A DNA stretch of 64,000 nucleotides from JBCDJI01 sp964351865 (GTDB lineage Bacteria; Verrucomicrobiota; Verrucomicrobiia; Methylacidiphilales; JBCBYL01): the NCBI GenBank assembly GCA_964351865.1, contig CAYGPJ010000007.1, positions 62,001 to 126,000 on the forward strand, read 5' to 3'. The notes under the pieces were generated by a model. That model saw only the letters and a list, made by a program, of their open reading frames with translations. It ran no database searches and had not been told where the DNA came from. The position numbers and the translations under genes are program-made. Positions 8,032-16,644 of this stretch are shown one piece after another (the stretch's first letter is position 1; each line of letters opens with the position of its first letter).

Positions 8032-9768
8032 ATGGTAGGCATGAATACGACTCCCGAGCGTCAGGCAGGTGTTTTTGTTCCGCTCTTTGCGTTGAGAGGC
8101 AAAGAAGATCAAGGCATTGGTGATACCAGAGCGATGAAAGAAATGATCGACTGGTGCGCTGATCATCAATTGTCGGTGTTGCAGATTCTTCCCATCAATG
8201 AAACGAGTGGAGACAATAGTCCTTATAATGCGGTGAGCTCGGTGGCTTTGGAGCCGACCACACTTTCAGTTCGTCCTGACGATGTGCCCGGTTTGAGTCA
8301 GGAAGTATACCAACAGATTAAGAGCCGTCATGCACTGGAACAGGTGGATGTGCATACGGTTTCCTATTCGCTACTGCGTGCTTTCATTCGAGAGGTGGCT
8401 TTGAGCGCGATGGATTCGCTGAAAGATCAGGAGGAAGTAGCTTTTGCTGAGTTTCGTGAGCAGGAAGAAAGCTGGCTCTATGATTATGCCGTGTTTCGCT
8501 CGTTGATGGACTGGCATGACGGTTCCCCGGTGTGGACAAGCTGGCCTGACCAGCACCGATCTCCCCAGCAGGCATTTCAATGGTTGGCGCATCTGGAGGA
8601 AGAGCCGAAAAATCAATTTGAGCTTACGATACGATATTATTCCTATCTGCAATGGGTGCTGCATCTGCAATGGAACGAGGTGAGCCAGTATGCGGCACAG
8701 AAGTTCGTGGGGATCATGGGTGATATCCCCTTTGGAGTCAGTCGTAACAGTGCGGATGTCTGGGCCACCCCGGATTGGTTTAATTTGGAGTGGAGCGGGG
8801 GAGCTCCCCCGGAGCCTGCGTTTCAAGGAGACAAATTTATCCGCGAATGGGGACAGAATTGGGGCATTCCACCCTACCACTGGGATCGTATGGAGCAGTC
8901 CGGTTACCAGTGGTGGAAAAGACGCGTCCGGCACGTCGCCCGCTATTTTAATTTGTTCCGTATCGATCATATTCTCGGGTTCTACCGTCTCTACAGTTTC
9001 CCCTGGATCCCGGAGAAGAATGATGAGTATGTTGACTTGGACCGGGCAGCCGTTCGTGAGTTAGTCGGAGATTTGCCGCGATTCCTGCCGGAATCGGACG
9101 AAACTGAAACCGGTGCTGCCATCAACCAGGCTCAAGGTGAGAAGCTGCTTAAGATGATTCTCGAAGCAGCAGGCGACTGCATAGTCGTAGGAGAAGATCT
9201 TGGTGTGGTTCCGAAGTATGTTCGTCCGTCGTTGCAGCAATTAGGGATCAGCGGATTTAAAATTCCGGTGTTTGAGCGCAATGAGGAGAGTCGAGAATAT
9301 TCTCCGAGTGCGGAATATTCTGACTTAACCGTCGCCACCTTAGCCACCCATGATCACCTGCCGATGCGGGCGTTATGGGAAAACTGGTGGAAAGAATTTG
9401 ACGATAGCAGGGCGTTTCCTGAGGGCAGTGAAGAACGTCATCAGGGAGATCAATCCAGTTGGGAAATATATCGCACCCAAAGATTTCTGGAATTACCGGA
9501 TGGTGAGATGATCCGTGATTTTGAGCCTGAGATTCGGGAAGCGTGGGTTAAGCAGTTGCTGGCGACGCCCTCATGGTTGGCGATCTTCATGATTACTGAT
9601 TTATTCGGCCAGACGCTGAGATTTAATGTGCCGGGACCCGTAGCTGATTCGAACTGGTCCCAACGCATGCCACATACGATCAGTGAAATGGGTGGCGATG
9701 AACCATACGTAGGGGCGCTTGGTTTCTTAATCAACGAAATTATAAATAGTAAGCGTAAGTTGCAATAG
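8032..9768 (+). CDS. malQ: 4-alpha-glucanotransferase (amylomaltase, GH77)
   Basis: Moves alpha-1,4-glucan chains between acceptors in glycogen and maltodextrin metabolism. 578 aa, a little longer than bacterial MalQ. Seen: the opening GVFVPLFALRGKEDQGIGD, GDIPFGVSRNSADVWATPD near residue 230, the nucleophile region FRIDHILGFYRLY near residue 308, the acid/base VVGEDLGVVP near residue 386 and ATHDHLPMRALWENW near residue 437. The start could be 8032 or the ATG at 8041. glgP, a partner enzyme, lies 20 kb away and not in an operon with it. Confidence 0.93.
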   Translation: MVGMNTTPERQAGVFVPLFALRGKEDQGIGDTRAMKEMIDWCADHQLSVLQILPINETSGDNSPYNAVSSVALEPTTLSVRPDDVPGLSQEVYQQIKSRHALEQVDVHTVSYSLLRAFIREVALSAMDSLKDQEEVAFAEFREQEESWLYDYAVFRSLMDWHDGSPVWTSWPDQHRSPQQAFQWLAHLEEEPKNQFELTIRYYSYLQWVLHLQWNEVSQYAAQKFVGIMGDIPFGVSRNSADVWATPDWFNLEWSGGAPPEPAFQGDKFIREWGQNWGIPPYHWDRMEQSGYQWWKRRVRHVARYFNLFRIDHILGFYRLYSFPWIPEKNDEYVDLDRAAVRELVGDLPRFLPESDETETGAAINQAQGEKLLKMILEAAGDCIVVGEDLGVVPKYVRPSLQQLGISGFKIPVFERNEESREYSPSAEYSDLTVATLATHDHLPMRALWENWWKEFDDSRAFPEGSEERHQGDQSSWEIYRTQRFLELPDGEMIRDFEPEIREAWVKQLLATPSWLAIFMITDLFGQTLRFNVPGPVADSNWSQRMPHTISEMGGDEPYVGALGFLINEIINSKRKLQ

Positions 9769-9786
9769 TAGTACGTTGCGCATAGG

Positions 9787-9900
9787 ACGACGGGTAGGGT
9801 AGTGCGTCTTGTCTCAAGGCGCTGGTTCCCGGTTCGGTTTCTATATCTTATTTGGCATCGTATCCCCAAGCGGTTTGAGACAAACCGCCCTACCCGTCTT
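9787..9900. repeat. Imperfect inverted repeat
   Basis: The left arm contains GACGGGTAGGG followed by TTGTCTCAA. The right arm, at 9868-9900, contains TTTGAGACAAACCGCCCTACC. It could act as a two-way terminator for the converging malQ and the 10082 gene. Confidence 0.6.
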
Positions 9901-9980
9901 TAGACGTGCAACGCTCTAATAGGGTGATTAACACTTAATTCGCCCTGCTCGAATTAGGGCATTAACAAATAAATGGTTAA

Positions 9981-10070
9981 TATTGAATTTAATGTAGGAC
10001 GAGATTGTATCTCGTCATTCTTATAGCTGCCGACATACAATGTCGGCCTACAGCGGTGTTAATAAATAAA
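9981..10070. repeat. Dispersed GTAGGACGAGATTG repeat, copy 2
   Basis: A stretch with two nested hairpins, gacgagattgtatctcgtc and gccgacatacaatgtcggc. It aligns closely to 25518-25625. The other copy carries about 22 extra bases inside the second hairpin. Confidence 0.75.
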
Positions 10071-10081
10071 TCGGTAACGCT

Positions 10082-11098
10082 TTAAAACCGTGGATTGATC
10101 TCGATGCCCTTCCCTTGGAACGGGGTGTGCATGTTGATCGGCTTAAAGCGTTTCTCATCCGCCAGTTTTCTTTGACGCTCCTCTTCAACCATGCGCATCT
10201 TAGCTACGGAATTGGCATAACCTGATTGAGTGGCGTTGGGATTTTGGCCATTTTGAAACTCGAAATTAAATGAGCTGCTGTTCCCGTTATTGGCAAGCAG
10301 GTAAGGGGAATCTTCTTCGACTCGTAAACTAGGATTTTGATAATTTTCTGGCAGTCGGTTCTGGGCGCGGGCCTGTTCTACTAATCTGGCCTCAAAGGCG
10401 GCGACCTCTTTGGCTTCTGGCTCAGAGTCGGCGAGAGAATTCTGTTGTTGCTGCTGCCATGGTTGGATTTGTTGCGGGCGGTTGGTGAGTTTGGCGTTGG
10501 TATCAACAGGCTGACTGTCGAAGTTGCCGGTAGCTGGATTGAAGAAGACATTCGCAATACCGGTCTTTTCATCAAATTTTTGGTAACCATCAGTTTCATT
10601 TTTATTAGAGTTGGTATTACCCATAGCGGCTGCGTATTGAGAAGATTGCATATCGGGGAGTGGTTCCCATGCAGAGGTGCTGATAGCGGCTTTCATTTTG
10701 CCGTTTTCATCAGCCATTTGACCGTTTTGGCTGGTGTTGGAGTTCAGGGCGGATACCTGTTGCTGATTTCTTTCCAGAATTTCGTCGATGATGGTTTTCT
10801 GGTTCTTGGCTTCTTCCTGTCGAAGTGTCTCCGCCTTTAATTCTTTTTCTTTAAGCCCCTCAGTGAGCCAGTTTTTGTCTTTATTGGCTTCATCGATTTG
10901 TTCCTGTGTCACCTGGCGCATGCGCTGGGTCGGAGTATTGGTGGTGGGCAGGCTGCGGGTGGATTCCGGTAGATTCATTTCCGGTGCAGTTGATTGAGTC
11001 TGAACATCTGGCAGTGCCGGCAGGCTAGCGGCATCTTCTGCATGCAGGGTGAAAACAAAAGTGAGCAGGATACTAAGCGAGATTGGCAAGAGCTTCAT
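10082..11098 (-). CDS. Hypothetical secreted protein, Gln/Asn-rich
   Basis: A 338-aa protein that I do not recognise. An N-terminal signal peptide, MKLLPISLSILLTFVFTLHA, is followed by a low-complexity region rich in Q, N, P and S (for example PWQQQQQN near residue 215). A charged segment, VAKMRMVEEERQRKLADEKR, lies near the C-terminus. I choose the ATG at 11098; a TTG nine bases upstream is less likely. Likely periplasmic or surface-exposed. It lies downstream of the cyclophilin gene on the same strand, about 100 bp away, and may belong to that transcript. Confidence 0.7.
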   Translation of the reverse strand: MKLLPISLSILLTFVFTLHAEDAASLPALPDVQTQSTAPEMNLPESTRSLPTTNTPTQRMRQVTQEQIDEANKDKNWLTEGLKEKELKAETLRQEEAKNQKTIIDEILERNQQQVSALNSNTSQNGQMADENGKMKAAISTSAWEPLPDMQSSQYAAAMGNTNSNKNETDGYQKFDEKTGIANVFFNPATGNFDSQPVDTNAKLTNRPQQIQPWQQQQQNSLADSEPEAKEVAAFEARLVEQARAQNRLPENYQNPSLRVEEDSPYLLANNGNSSSFNFEFQNGQNPNATQSGYANSVAKMRMVEEERQRKLADEKRFKPINMHTPFQGKGIEINPRF

Positions 11099-11194
11099 AT
11101 AGTACAAATACTACGGATAGTGGTAATAGTCAATGATACGACACATCAGAATGACTGATGTCCACGATGAATCGACTAGGTGGTTGGGAAAAGG

Positions 11195-11806
11195 TTATTT
11201 AAGCTTGGCGGCCTGGGCTTCCCATGCGGCTTGTTCTACCTGAAAAAGTTCTGCTTCTTTGCCAATTCGCTTAATAGTGACCGTTTCAATGATATCACCC
11301 CGTGCGATCTGGTTGACCACATCCATTCCTTCTACCACATGGCCAAATACCGTGTGTCTGCCGTCTAAATGCGGTGTGGGGACATGAGTGATAAAAAACT
11401 GGCTACCGTTGGTGCCGGGACCGGCATTGGCCATCGATAGTATACCAGCGGAGTCATGTTTCAAATCTGGGTGAATCTCATCCGCAAAGGCATAGCCCGG
11501 ACTGCCAGTTCCTGTTCCCAGCGGGCAGCCACCCTGAATCATGAAGTCAGCGATGACGCGGTGGAAAGTCAGACCGTTGTAATAGAGTTTCTGGTCCCGA
11601 TTATGTTTGAGGGTGCCCTCAGCCAAACCCACAAAATTGCCTACGGTGACGGGAGTCTTTTGGTATTCAAGTTGGCAGACAATCAGTCCCTTATTGGTTT
11701 TGATTTCAGCATAGACTCCGGGTTCGCGTTCGGCGTGAACAACCGTAATGGCTGCGAAGCAAAACAGGACTGATAACAAATAGATTAAGCAATGAGTGTT
11801 TCTCAT
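11195..11806 (-). CDS. Periplasmic peptidyl-prolyl cis-trans isomerase (cyclophilin)
   Basis: Cyclophilin-fold prolyl isomerase of 203 aa with a signal peptide (residues 1-25, hydrophobic LIYLLSVLFCFAAITVVHA). Seen: the bacterial cyclophilin core, with FHRVIADFMIQGGCP around residue 80 (catalytic Arg, and the FM.Q motif), GTGSPGYAFADE, MANAGPGTNGSQFFIT (residues 126-141) and LDGRHTVFGHVVEGMDVV. All active-site residues are present. It is the last likely gene of the minus-strand signalling string and may help fold envelope proteins. Confidence 0.92.
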   Translation of the reverse strand: MRNTHCLIYLLSVLFCFAAITVVHAEREPGVYAEIKTNKGLIVCQLEYQKTPVTVGNFVGLAEGTLKHNRDQKLYYNGLTFHRVIADFMIQGGCPLGTGTGSPGYAFADEIHPDLKHDSAGILSMANAGPGTNGSQFFITHVPTPHLDGRHTVFGHVVEGMDVVNQIARGDIIETVTIKRIGKEAELFQVEQAAWEAQAAKLK

Positions 11807-11825
11807 CTGAATAAGTTGGCGCAGG

Positions 11826-12302
11826 TCAGTAAGCTGTCAATGCGTAGTCCGCATCATCTTTAATGACCCGGTCAGCTAACCCGCGAGAAAGATTAGACAT
11901 AATCGTTGTCTGATGTTCCGGCCAGATCTGATAGAGCTTGTTTAAGGTGCTGCTTTTAATGCTGTAGATGAAGGTGGTTTCCGTGGCCAGCACCGTTGCC
12001 GAACGGGTAGTCGGTTCGATAACACACATTTCACCAAAGAAGTCTTTTGATCCAAGGGTGCCGACCGTCGTCTGCTGCGGAGTGCCGAAATTGATCACCA
12101 CGTCTACTTTACCCCGACCGATTAAAAATAGTTCTTCCCCTTGTTCTCCTTCGCGCACGACCACTTCACCAGCGCGAAAAATTCGCTCATCCGCCGCGAC
12201 AAATATGACCAGCAGGGCGTCTTCAGGTAGTCCTTGAAAGAGTGGAACGTCGGTAAAGTTATGGAGTATTTTGGTGTGGGGAGATTCGTTTTCAGCGCTC
12301 AT
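11826..12302 (-). CDS. Stand-alone cyclic-nucleotide-binding protein
   Basis: 158 aa, almost entirely one cNMP-binding domain (residues 15-130). The phosphate-binding cassette FFGEMCVIEPTTRSATVLA has the conserved Glu and Arg that hold the cyclic nucleotide ribose and phosphate, so binding is likely. There is no helix-turn-helix or other output domain, so it cannot be a CRP-type regulator by itself. It overlaps the next cNMP-binding gene by 11 bp and follows the CheA kinase. In this locus it is a candidate cAMP receptor for the cyclase encoded upstream. Confidence 0.88.
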   Translation of the reverse strand: MSAENESPHTKILHNFTDVPLFQGLPEDALLVIFVAADERIFRAGEVVVREGEQGEELFLIGRGKVDVVINFGTPQQTTVGTLGSKDFFGEMCVIEPTTRSATVLATETTFIYSIKSSTLNKLYQIWPEHQTTIMSNLSRGLADRVIKDDADYALTAY

Positions 12303-12756
12303 CGGATAATTCCTCCTGCGGGGTCTTGGTCGTGGTGGCTTTTTTTTCGTTGAGATCCCGGATGCGTGCGGCCAGGCAACGGGCCAGATTGGTTATGACA
12401 ATCGAATATGGGTCAGGGAATTTCTGGGAGAACTGGTAAAGTACCTCATGGGTCAGGATCAATATCGAGGTTTCTCCCTTGGCTTTGGCCTCACTGGTGC
12501 GTTGCTTGAGTTCGATGACCGAGCATTCTCCGAAAAGGTTGCCTGCGGCGAGGGTAATGCAGTCACCAGAGTCCGGTTTGAATTCTACACTGCCGCTCAT
12601 AATCAGGTAAACGGCACTACCGTTGGAACCGGCTTTATAGATGACCTCACCGTCCTTCAGCGTTTCGGTTTTTGCGTTCTCCACCAGAAATTCCAATGGA
12701 GCATTACTGATCCATGAAAATAGCGACTGTTTCTTTAATGCTTCAATTCCTGTCAT
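12292..12756 (-). CDS. Stand-alone cyclic-nucleotide-binding protein
   Basis: 154 aa, a single cNMP-binding domain at residues 20-130 with a short charged tail. The phosphate-binding cassette LFGECSVIELKQRTSEAKA keeps the Glu and the Arg of the family, though the usual small residues after Arg are altered. There is no output domain. It is 14 bp from the CheA gene and overlaps the second cNMP-binding gene by 11 bp. Two tandem cNMP receptors suggest a paired or heteromeric effector. Confidence 0.87.
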   Translation of the reverse strand: MTGIEALKKQSLFSWISNAPLEFLVENAKTETLKDGEVIYKAGSNGSAVYLIMSGSVEFKPDSGDCITLAAGNLFGECSVIELKQRTSEAKAKGETSILILTHEVLYQFSQKFPDPYSIVITNLARCLAARIRDLNEKKATTTKTPQEELSDER

Positions 12757-12770
12757 AAGGATATTTCCTA

Positions 12771-15700
12771 CTATGCCTCAGTTTCCCCGTGAGCTACAAG
12801 CTTTGCTGTAATAGGTGAAAGATACGGATGCGAGTTGAGTTTGTCTAGAAATTGACCGGCCTGGAAGGGTTTTGCCAGGCAAGCAGTGGCACCTAACGCA
12901 TTGGCTTCCACTTCGAAGTCGTCATTTACTTTGGAACTGATCACGATAATCGGCAGATTTTCCGTACTTTTATTTCTTCGTGTATTTTGGACCAAAGCGG
13001 CTCCGTCGACGCGCGGCATTTCCCAGTCAGTGATCAATAAGTCCACGGTTTGGTGTTGGAGAATGTCGATGGCTTCCTGTCCGTCTTTAGCCAATAGAAC
13101 TTGAAAGCCGAGTTTGGCGAGTTGCTTCTCCTGAACTTTTCTGACACTCGGCGAATCATCCGCCAGCAGAACCCGCGCAAGATCTGAATCTGCTGATGCT
13201 TCAGAGTTGATGGGCGCTTCCAATTGGGTAACGGGCCCGGCGGTGGCATCCGCTGTATCCTCGGCCGTAATCTGAGTCAAGTTGTCGCGCTTGAGGATCC
13301 ACTTGAGAAGGTTAGGAATCTGCATGACGGGAAGCAGTTTGCCGTCCACGTCTGAGGTGACGCCACTGTAAAAAGACAAGGGTGTTAACAACGGGCCCAG
13401 ATCCTTCATCACAATTTCGCGGCGGGCATCCAGATCAGTGACCGCCAGCGCGGCGCGTCCCGTGCCGGAATCGATCACGACGGCGTGAGTAGGAGCTTTT
13501 GCCGTGGTGGAACCCAAAAAGCGTGCGAGATTCAGTAATGGGATGGGCGCTTCATCTATGTTGATTTTTCCCAGGAGGCAGTCACCCGTCATGTGTCCGG
13601 GCGATAGTCCGGTACAGCGGTCAACCATGCTTAAGGGTAAGGCGACCTTAAATTCGCTGGCCTTGACCAGCAGCGCTTCGGAAGCAGAGAGGGTAAGCGG
13701 CACCCGAATGACCCAGGTGGTGCCTTGGCCTTCAGTATTAAGTACTCCGACAGAACCATTCAGTCCTTCGATATCACCTTTAACGACATCCAGACCGACA
13801 CCTCGCCCGGCAACATTTGAAACAGCGTCTTTAGTGCTAAAGCCGGCCGAAAATAGTAATTCGACCGCTTCCTCAGACGTAATTTCAGAGACTGAACTGT
13901 CCAAGAGGCCTTTTTCTATCGCCTTCTTACGAACCGCAGCGGTGCTGATACCCGCTCCGTCGTCGCTGATTTCCAGGATCACATGATCCGCTTTAGAAAT
14001 CGCACGGATTTTGACGGTGCCGCAAGGATCTTTGCCGACTTGCTGACGCTGTTCGGGTGATTCGATGCCGTGAGCGACGGCGTTACGCACGACATGCAGC
14101 AGCGGCCCGTAGAGCTGGTCGACGACGGCGCGATCCAACTGGACATCTCCACCTTCGGGCACCCACTTGGCTTCTTTGTTTTCCTCCTGACAGGCGTCAC
14201 GGAAGGAACGGGAAAGCCTATGAAACAGGCTGCCTACCGGCCCCATGTTCAGTTCCATCAGGTCGGATTGAATACGTTTGGAATAGCGCCGGAATAATTG
14301 GTCATCATTATCCAGACCGTCTTGGATCGCGTGAGTTTGAACCGCGAGAGATTTGATTTGAGCCCGAATTTCGGCACCCAATTGAGGGGATCCCGACATG
14401 GTTTGGAGTTCGCTGTGGAGATGGCGCATGCCGGATACGTAGTGCTGGATCTTACTTTGCTCTGCGACCAGTTCTGAAATCATGTGCATCAGTTCCTGCA
14501 ACTGCCCGGCTTCCACTCGCAACATTTGTTTTTCGGCGGCGGGAGCTTTAGGTGCGGCGGCTCCGGGTGTGGAGTTGGCAGCATCCTCGGGGCTTGATGG
14601 AGATTCTCCCTGCTTAAGTGACTCGATACGGGTGGCCCATTGATAAGGCCATGCGGATTTAGGATTATCCTGCAACAGCTGAATGTAGGCGCGCAGATGA
14701 TCCAGGCACTGGAGTAGAAAAGAGGTCAGAGCAGAGGAGTCTGTTCCGTCCAGAGCACCTTCCATAAAATCTTCCAGTGCATGAAATTCAGCGCCAATTG
14801 ATGTCAGGCCGACACTGTTAGCTGCTCCTTTCAGGGTGTGGAAATGACGACGTAGGATTCCCTGCTGTTCTGAAACCTGATCTCCTGCTTCCAGTGACAT
14901 GATGGCGGATTCGATCGGTTCAAGCAGGCTTGCCGCTTCCTCCACGAATACTTCGAGCATGTCGGGATCAATGGGTTCCGGCATTTCGTTCGCAACCACG
15001 GGGGAAGTTTCTTCAGGATGCAACAGCGCCCTCCAGTTGCCGGGCCATGGTGCCTGAACGTCAGCTTGCAGCAGTTCGATGTAGCGGCGCGCTTCATCCA
15101 GGCAGGTGAAAAGGTGAGGCAGAAAATCACGCGCGGCGGTAGTAGTTTCCGCTTGATCCATGGCGTCTTCCAGAATGTGAAAATCAGCACCCAGCTTGGT
15201 TAATCCAACGCTGTTGGCCGCTCCCTTGAGGGTATGGAAATGACGGCGTAATTCACTCTGTCGTTCAGCAGGTTGATCTTCATTTTCCAAAGCGATCAGT
15301 GCGGTCTCGATGTGTTCGAGATTTTCGGCAGCCTCCTCCAGAAATGCTTCGACCATTTCGGGGTCGCGCGCTGCTGCTGGCTGGTCGCTTTGACCGGTAT
15401 GCGATGCGAGCGCGATCTGCAGGCTGGAAAAGTAGAAGTTCCATTTGCGGGACCAGTTGAGTTGATGGTTAAAGCGTTTTGCCTGGGTGTAAACGCGGGC
15501 GTCATTCAGGGCATGCAGAATAACTGAGCAGAAGATTTCCGGGAGGGGAGAGACGGGAATGGGTTGGCGACAGAACTCGATCAATTGGGTAAAGCTGTTG
15601 TACAAACCTGAAAAAATAATTTTATCGAGTGAATCTCTGAAGCGCTCTGATTCTGCCAGAAATTGTTCACGCGAGGCAGCAGAACTGTTTTGCTGCCAGT

Positions 15701-16622
15701 CTTTAAAGGCAATGATTACGGGTTCGATTTCAGGGATAGCGATTTCCAGCGCGTCCGCAGTAGTCTCCAAGGCGATAGGATCGGATTGCGGTTTGGTCGT
15801 TACAGAAGCCTCGGGAACAACCTCAGTCTGGGAGCAGGGAGGGATGTCAGGTAAAGGAATCTGGAGCGGTGTCGTGATCTGCTTCAGCGCATCAATAAGC
15901 TGGTCGCGGCATTCAGCTGTGCGGCATTCAGGATTTTCGTATGCCTGCAGCGCCGCTTTTTCGGCAGCAGCGGAACAAGTTCCCAATTCGGGTAGTCCCA
16001 CCGTATTAGCCGCGCCTTTCATCGCGTGATAACGAGTCTTCAGTTCTTTCCAGCTGTCTGCGTGGTCGAGATCGGTGGCTAACTGGTGGAGTGCACGCAC
16101 AATGTCGGGAAGATAGGATTCCACTTCTTCGCGAAAGATTTCATCGAGATCATCTTCCGGCTCGTGAGGGATGTCAGGTTCCGGGGTGGGTTGCGGCGGT
16201 GGTGTTGCTGTGGCAAACAGAGCGGGGGGCGCTTGAGCTGCTGGTTTAGGCAGTTGCAACGAAGTCGGAGTGCTGGGCGCGACTCCCGCTTTGGCAATGG
16301 CGGGGGCCAGTTTCGGGGCAGGCTTGGTAAATTTGGGTGGGAATAACTTGCCGGGGAGTGGGCTGGCAGCAGTGACGGGATTGGTCGCGGTCGGATCTGG
16401 TTGAGCCGGCAACTTAGGCAAAGGAATGCGTGGCGGCGGTGCGGAAGCTGCAGGCTTGGCGGTGAGCTTGAATGGCAACACGGGGGCATCATCTGCCGTT
16501 GCCGCAACGGCTGGTTTCAGCTTGGGAGCTCCGGGCTTGAATGGTTTCGCAGTTCCGAACGGCACACCACCAGAGCCGGAGGGCTCAGGTGCTGGTGGCT
16601 GATCGTTCGGATGGGATTCCAT
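12771..16622 (-). CDS. Hybrid chemotaxis histidine kinase CheA with three HPt domains and a receiver
   Basis: A 1,283-aa cytoplasmic kinase. In order: a Pro/Ala/Lys-rich leader (about residues 1-160); an HPt domain with YHAMKGAANTVG near 197; two further, near-duplicate HPt domains, each with RRHFHTLKGAANSVG, near 461 and 594; a dimerisation region near 700; a HATPase domain with HVVRNAVAHGIE near 850 and GRGVGLDVVK near 950; a CheW-like domain (about 980-1110); and a C-terminal receiver with the phospho-Asp in LLITDWEMP near 1195. The layout resembles ChpA/PilL and FrzE. I use the ATG at 16622; a TTG at 16661 would overlap the MCP gene end. No CheB or CheR is present. Confidence 0.93.
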   Translation of the reverse strand: MESHPNDQPPAPEPSGSGGVPFGTAKPFKPGAPKLKPAVAATADDAPVLPFKLTAKPAASAPPPRIPLPKLPAQPDPTATNPVTAASPLPGKLFPPKFTKPAPKLAPAIAKAGVAPSTPTSLQLPKPAAQAPPALFATATPPPQPTPEPDIPHEPEDDLDEIFREEVESYLPDIVRALHQLATDLDHADSWKELKTRYHAMKGAANTVGLPELGTCSAAAEKAALQAYENPECRTAECRDQLIDALKQITTPLQIPLPDIPPCSQTEVVPEASVTTKPQSDPIALETTADALEIAIPEIEPVIIAFKDWQQNSSAASREQFLAESERFRDSLDKIIFSGLYNSFTQLIEFCRQPIPVSPLPEIFCSVILHALNDARVYTQAKRFNHQLNWSRKWNFYFSSLQIALASHTGQSDQPAAARDPEMVEAFLEEAAENLEHIETALIALENEDQPAERQSELRRHFHTLKGAANSVGLTKLGADFHILEDAMDQAETTTAARDFLPHLFTCLDEARRYIELLQADVQAPWPGNWRALLHPEETSPVVANEMPEPIDPDMLEVFVEEAASLLEPIESAIMSLEAGDQVSEQQGILRRHFHTLKGAANSVGLTSIGAEFHALEDFMEGALDGTDSSALTSFLLQCLDHLRAYIQLLQDNPKSAWPYQWATRIESLKQGESPSSPEDAANSTPGAAAPKAPAAEKQMLRVEAGQLQELMHMISELVAEQSKIQHYVSGMRHLHSELQTMSGSPQLGAEIRAQIKSLAVQTHAIQDGLDNDDQLFRRYSKRIQSDLMELNMGPVGSLFHRLSRSFRDACQEENKEAKWVPEGGDVQLDRAVVDQLYGPLLHVVRNAVAHGIESPEQRQQVGKDPCGTVKIRAISKADHVILEISDDGAGISTAAVRKKAIEKGLLDSSVSEITSEEAVELLFSAGFSTKDAVSNVAGRGVGLDVVKGDIEGLNGSVGVLNTEGQGTTWVIRVPLTLSASEALLVKASEFKVALPLSMVDRCTGLSPGHMTGDCLLGKINIDEAPIPLLNLARFLGSTTAKAPTHAVVIDSGTGRAALAVTDLDARREIVMKDLGPLLTPLSFYSGVTSDVDGKLLPVMQIPNLLKWILKRDNLTQITAEDTADATAGPVTQLEAPINSEASADSDLARVLLADDSPSVRKVQEKQLAKLGFQVLLAKDGQEAIDILQHQTVDLLITDWEMPRVDGAALVQNTRRNKSTENLPIIVISSKVNDDFEVEANALGATACLAKPFQAGQFLDKLNSHPYLSPITAKLVAHGETEA

Positions 16623-16644
16623 AAAAAATAAGGGCCTGCAGGGA

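Larger units (their letters stand above)
9769..10081. other. Repeat-filled intergenic region
   Basis: This 313-bp stretch lies between convergent genes. It contains an inverted repeat at 9787-9900 (arms with GACGGGTAGGG and TTGTCTCAA, and their complements) and a member of the GTAGGACGAGATTG repeat family at 9981-10070. No coding frame is supported. The element edges again carry a GCTCTAA box (9914-9920). Confidence 0.65.
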
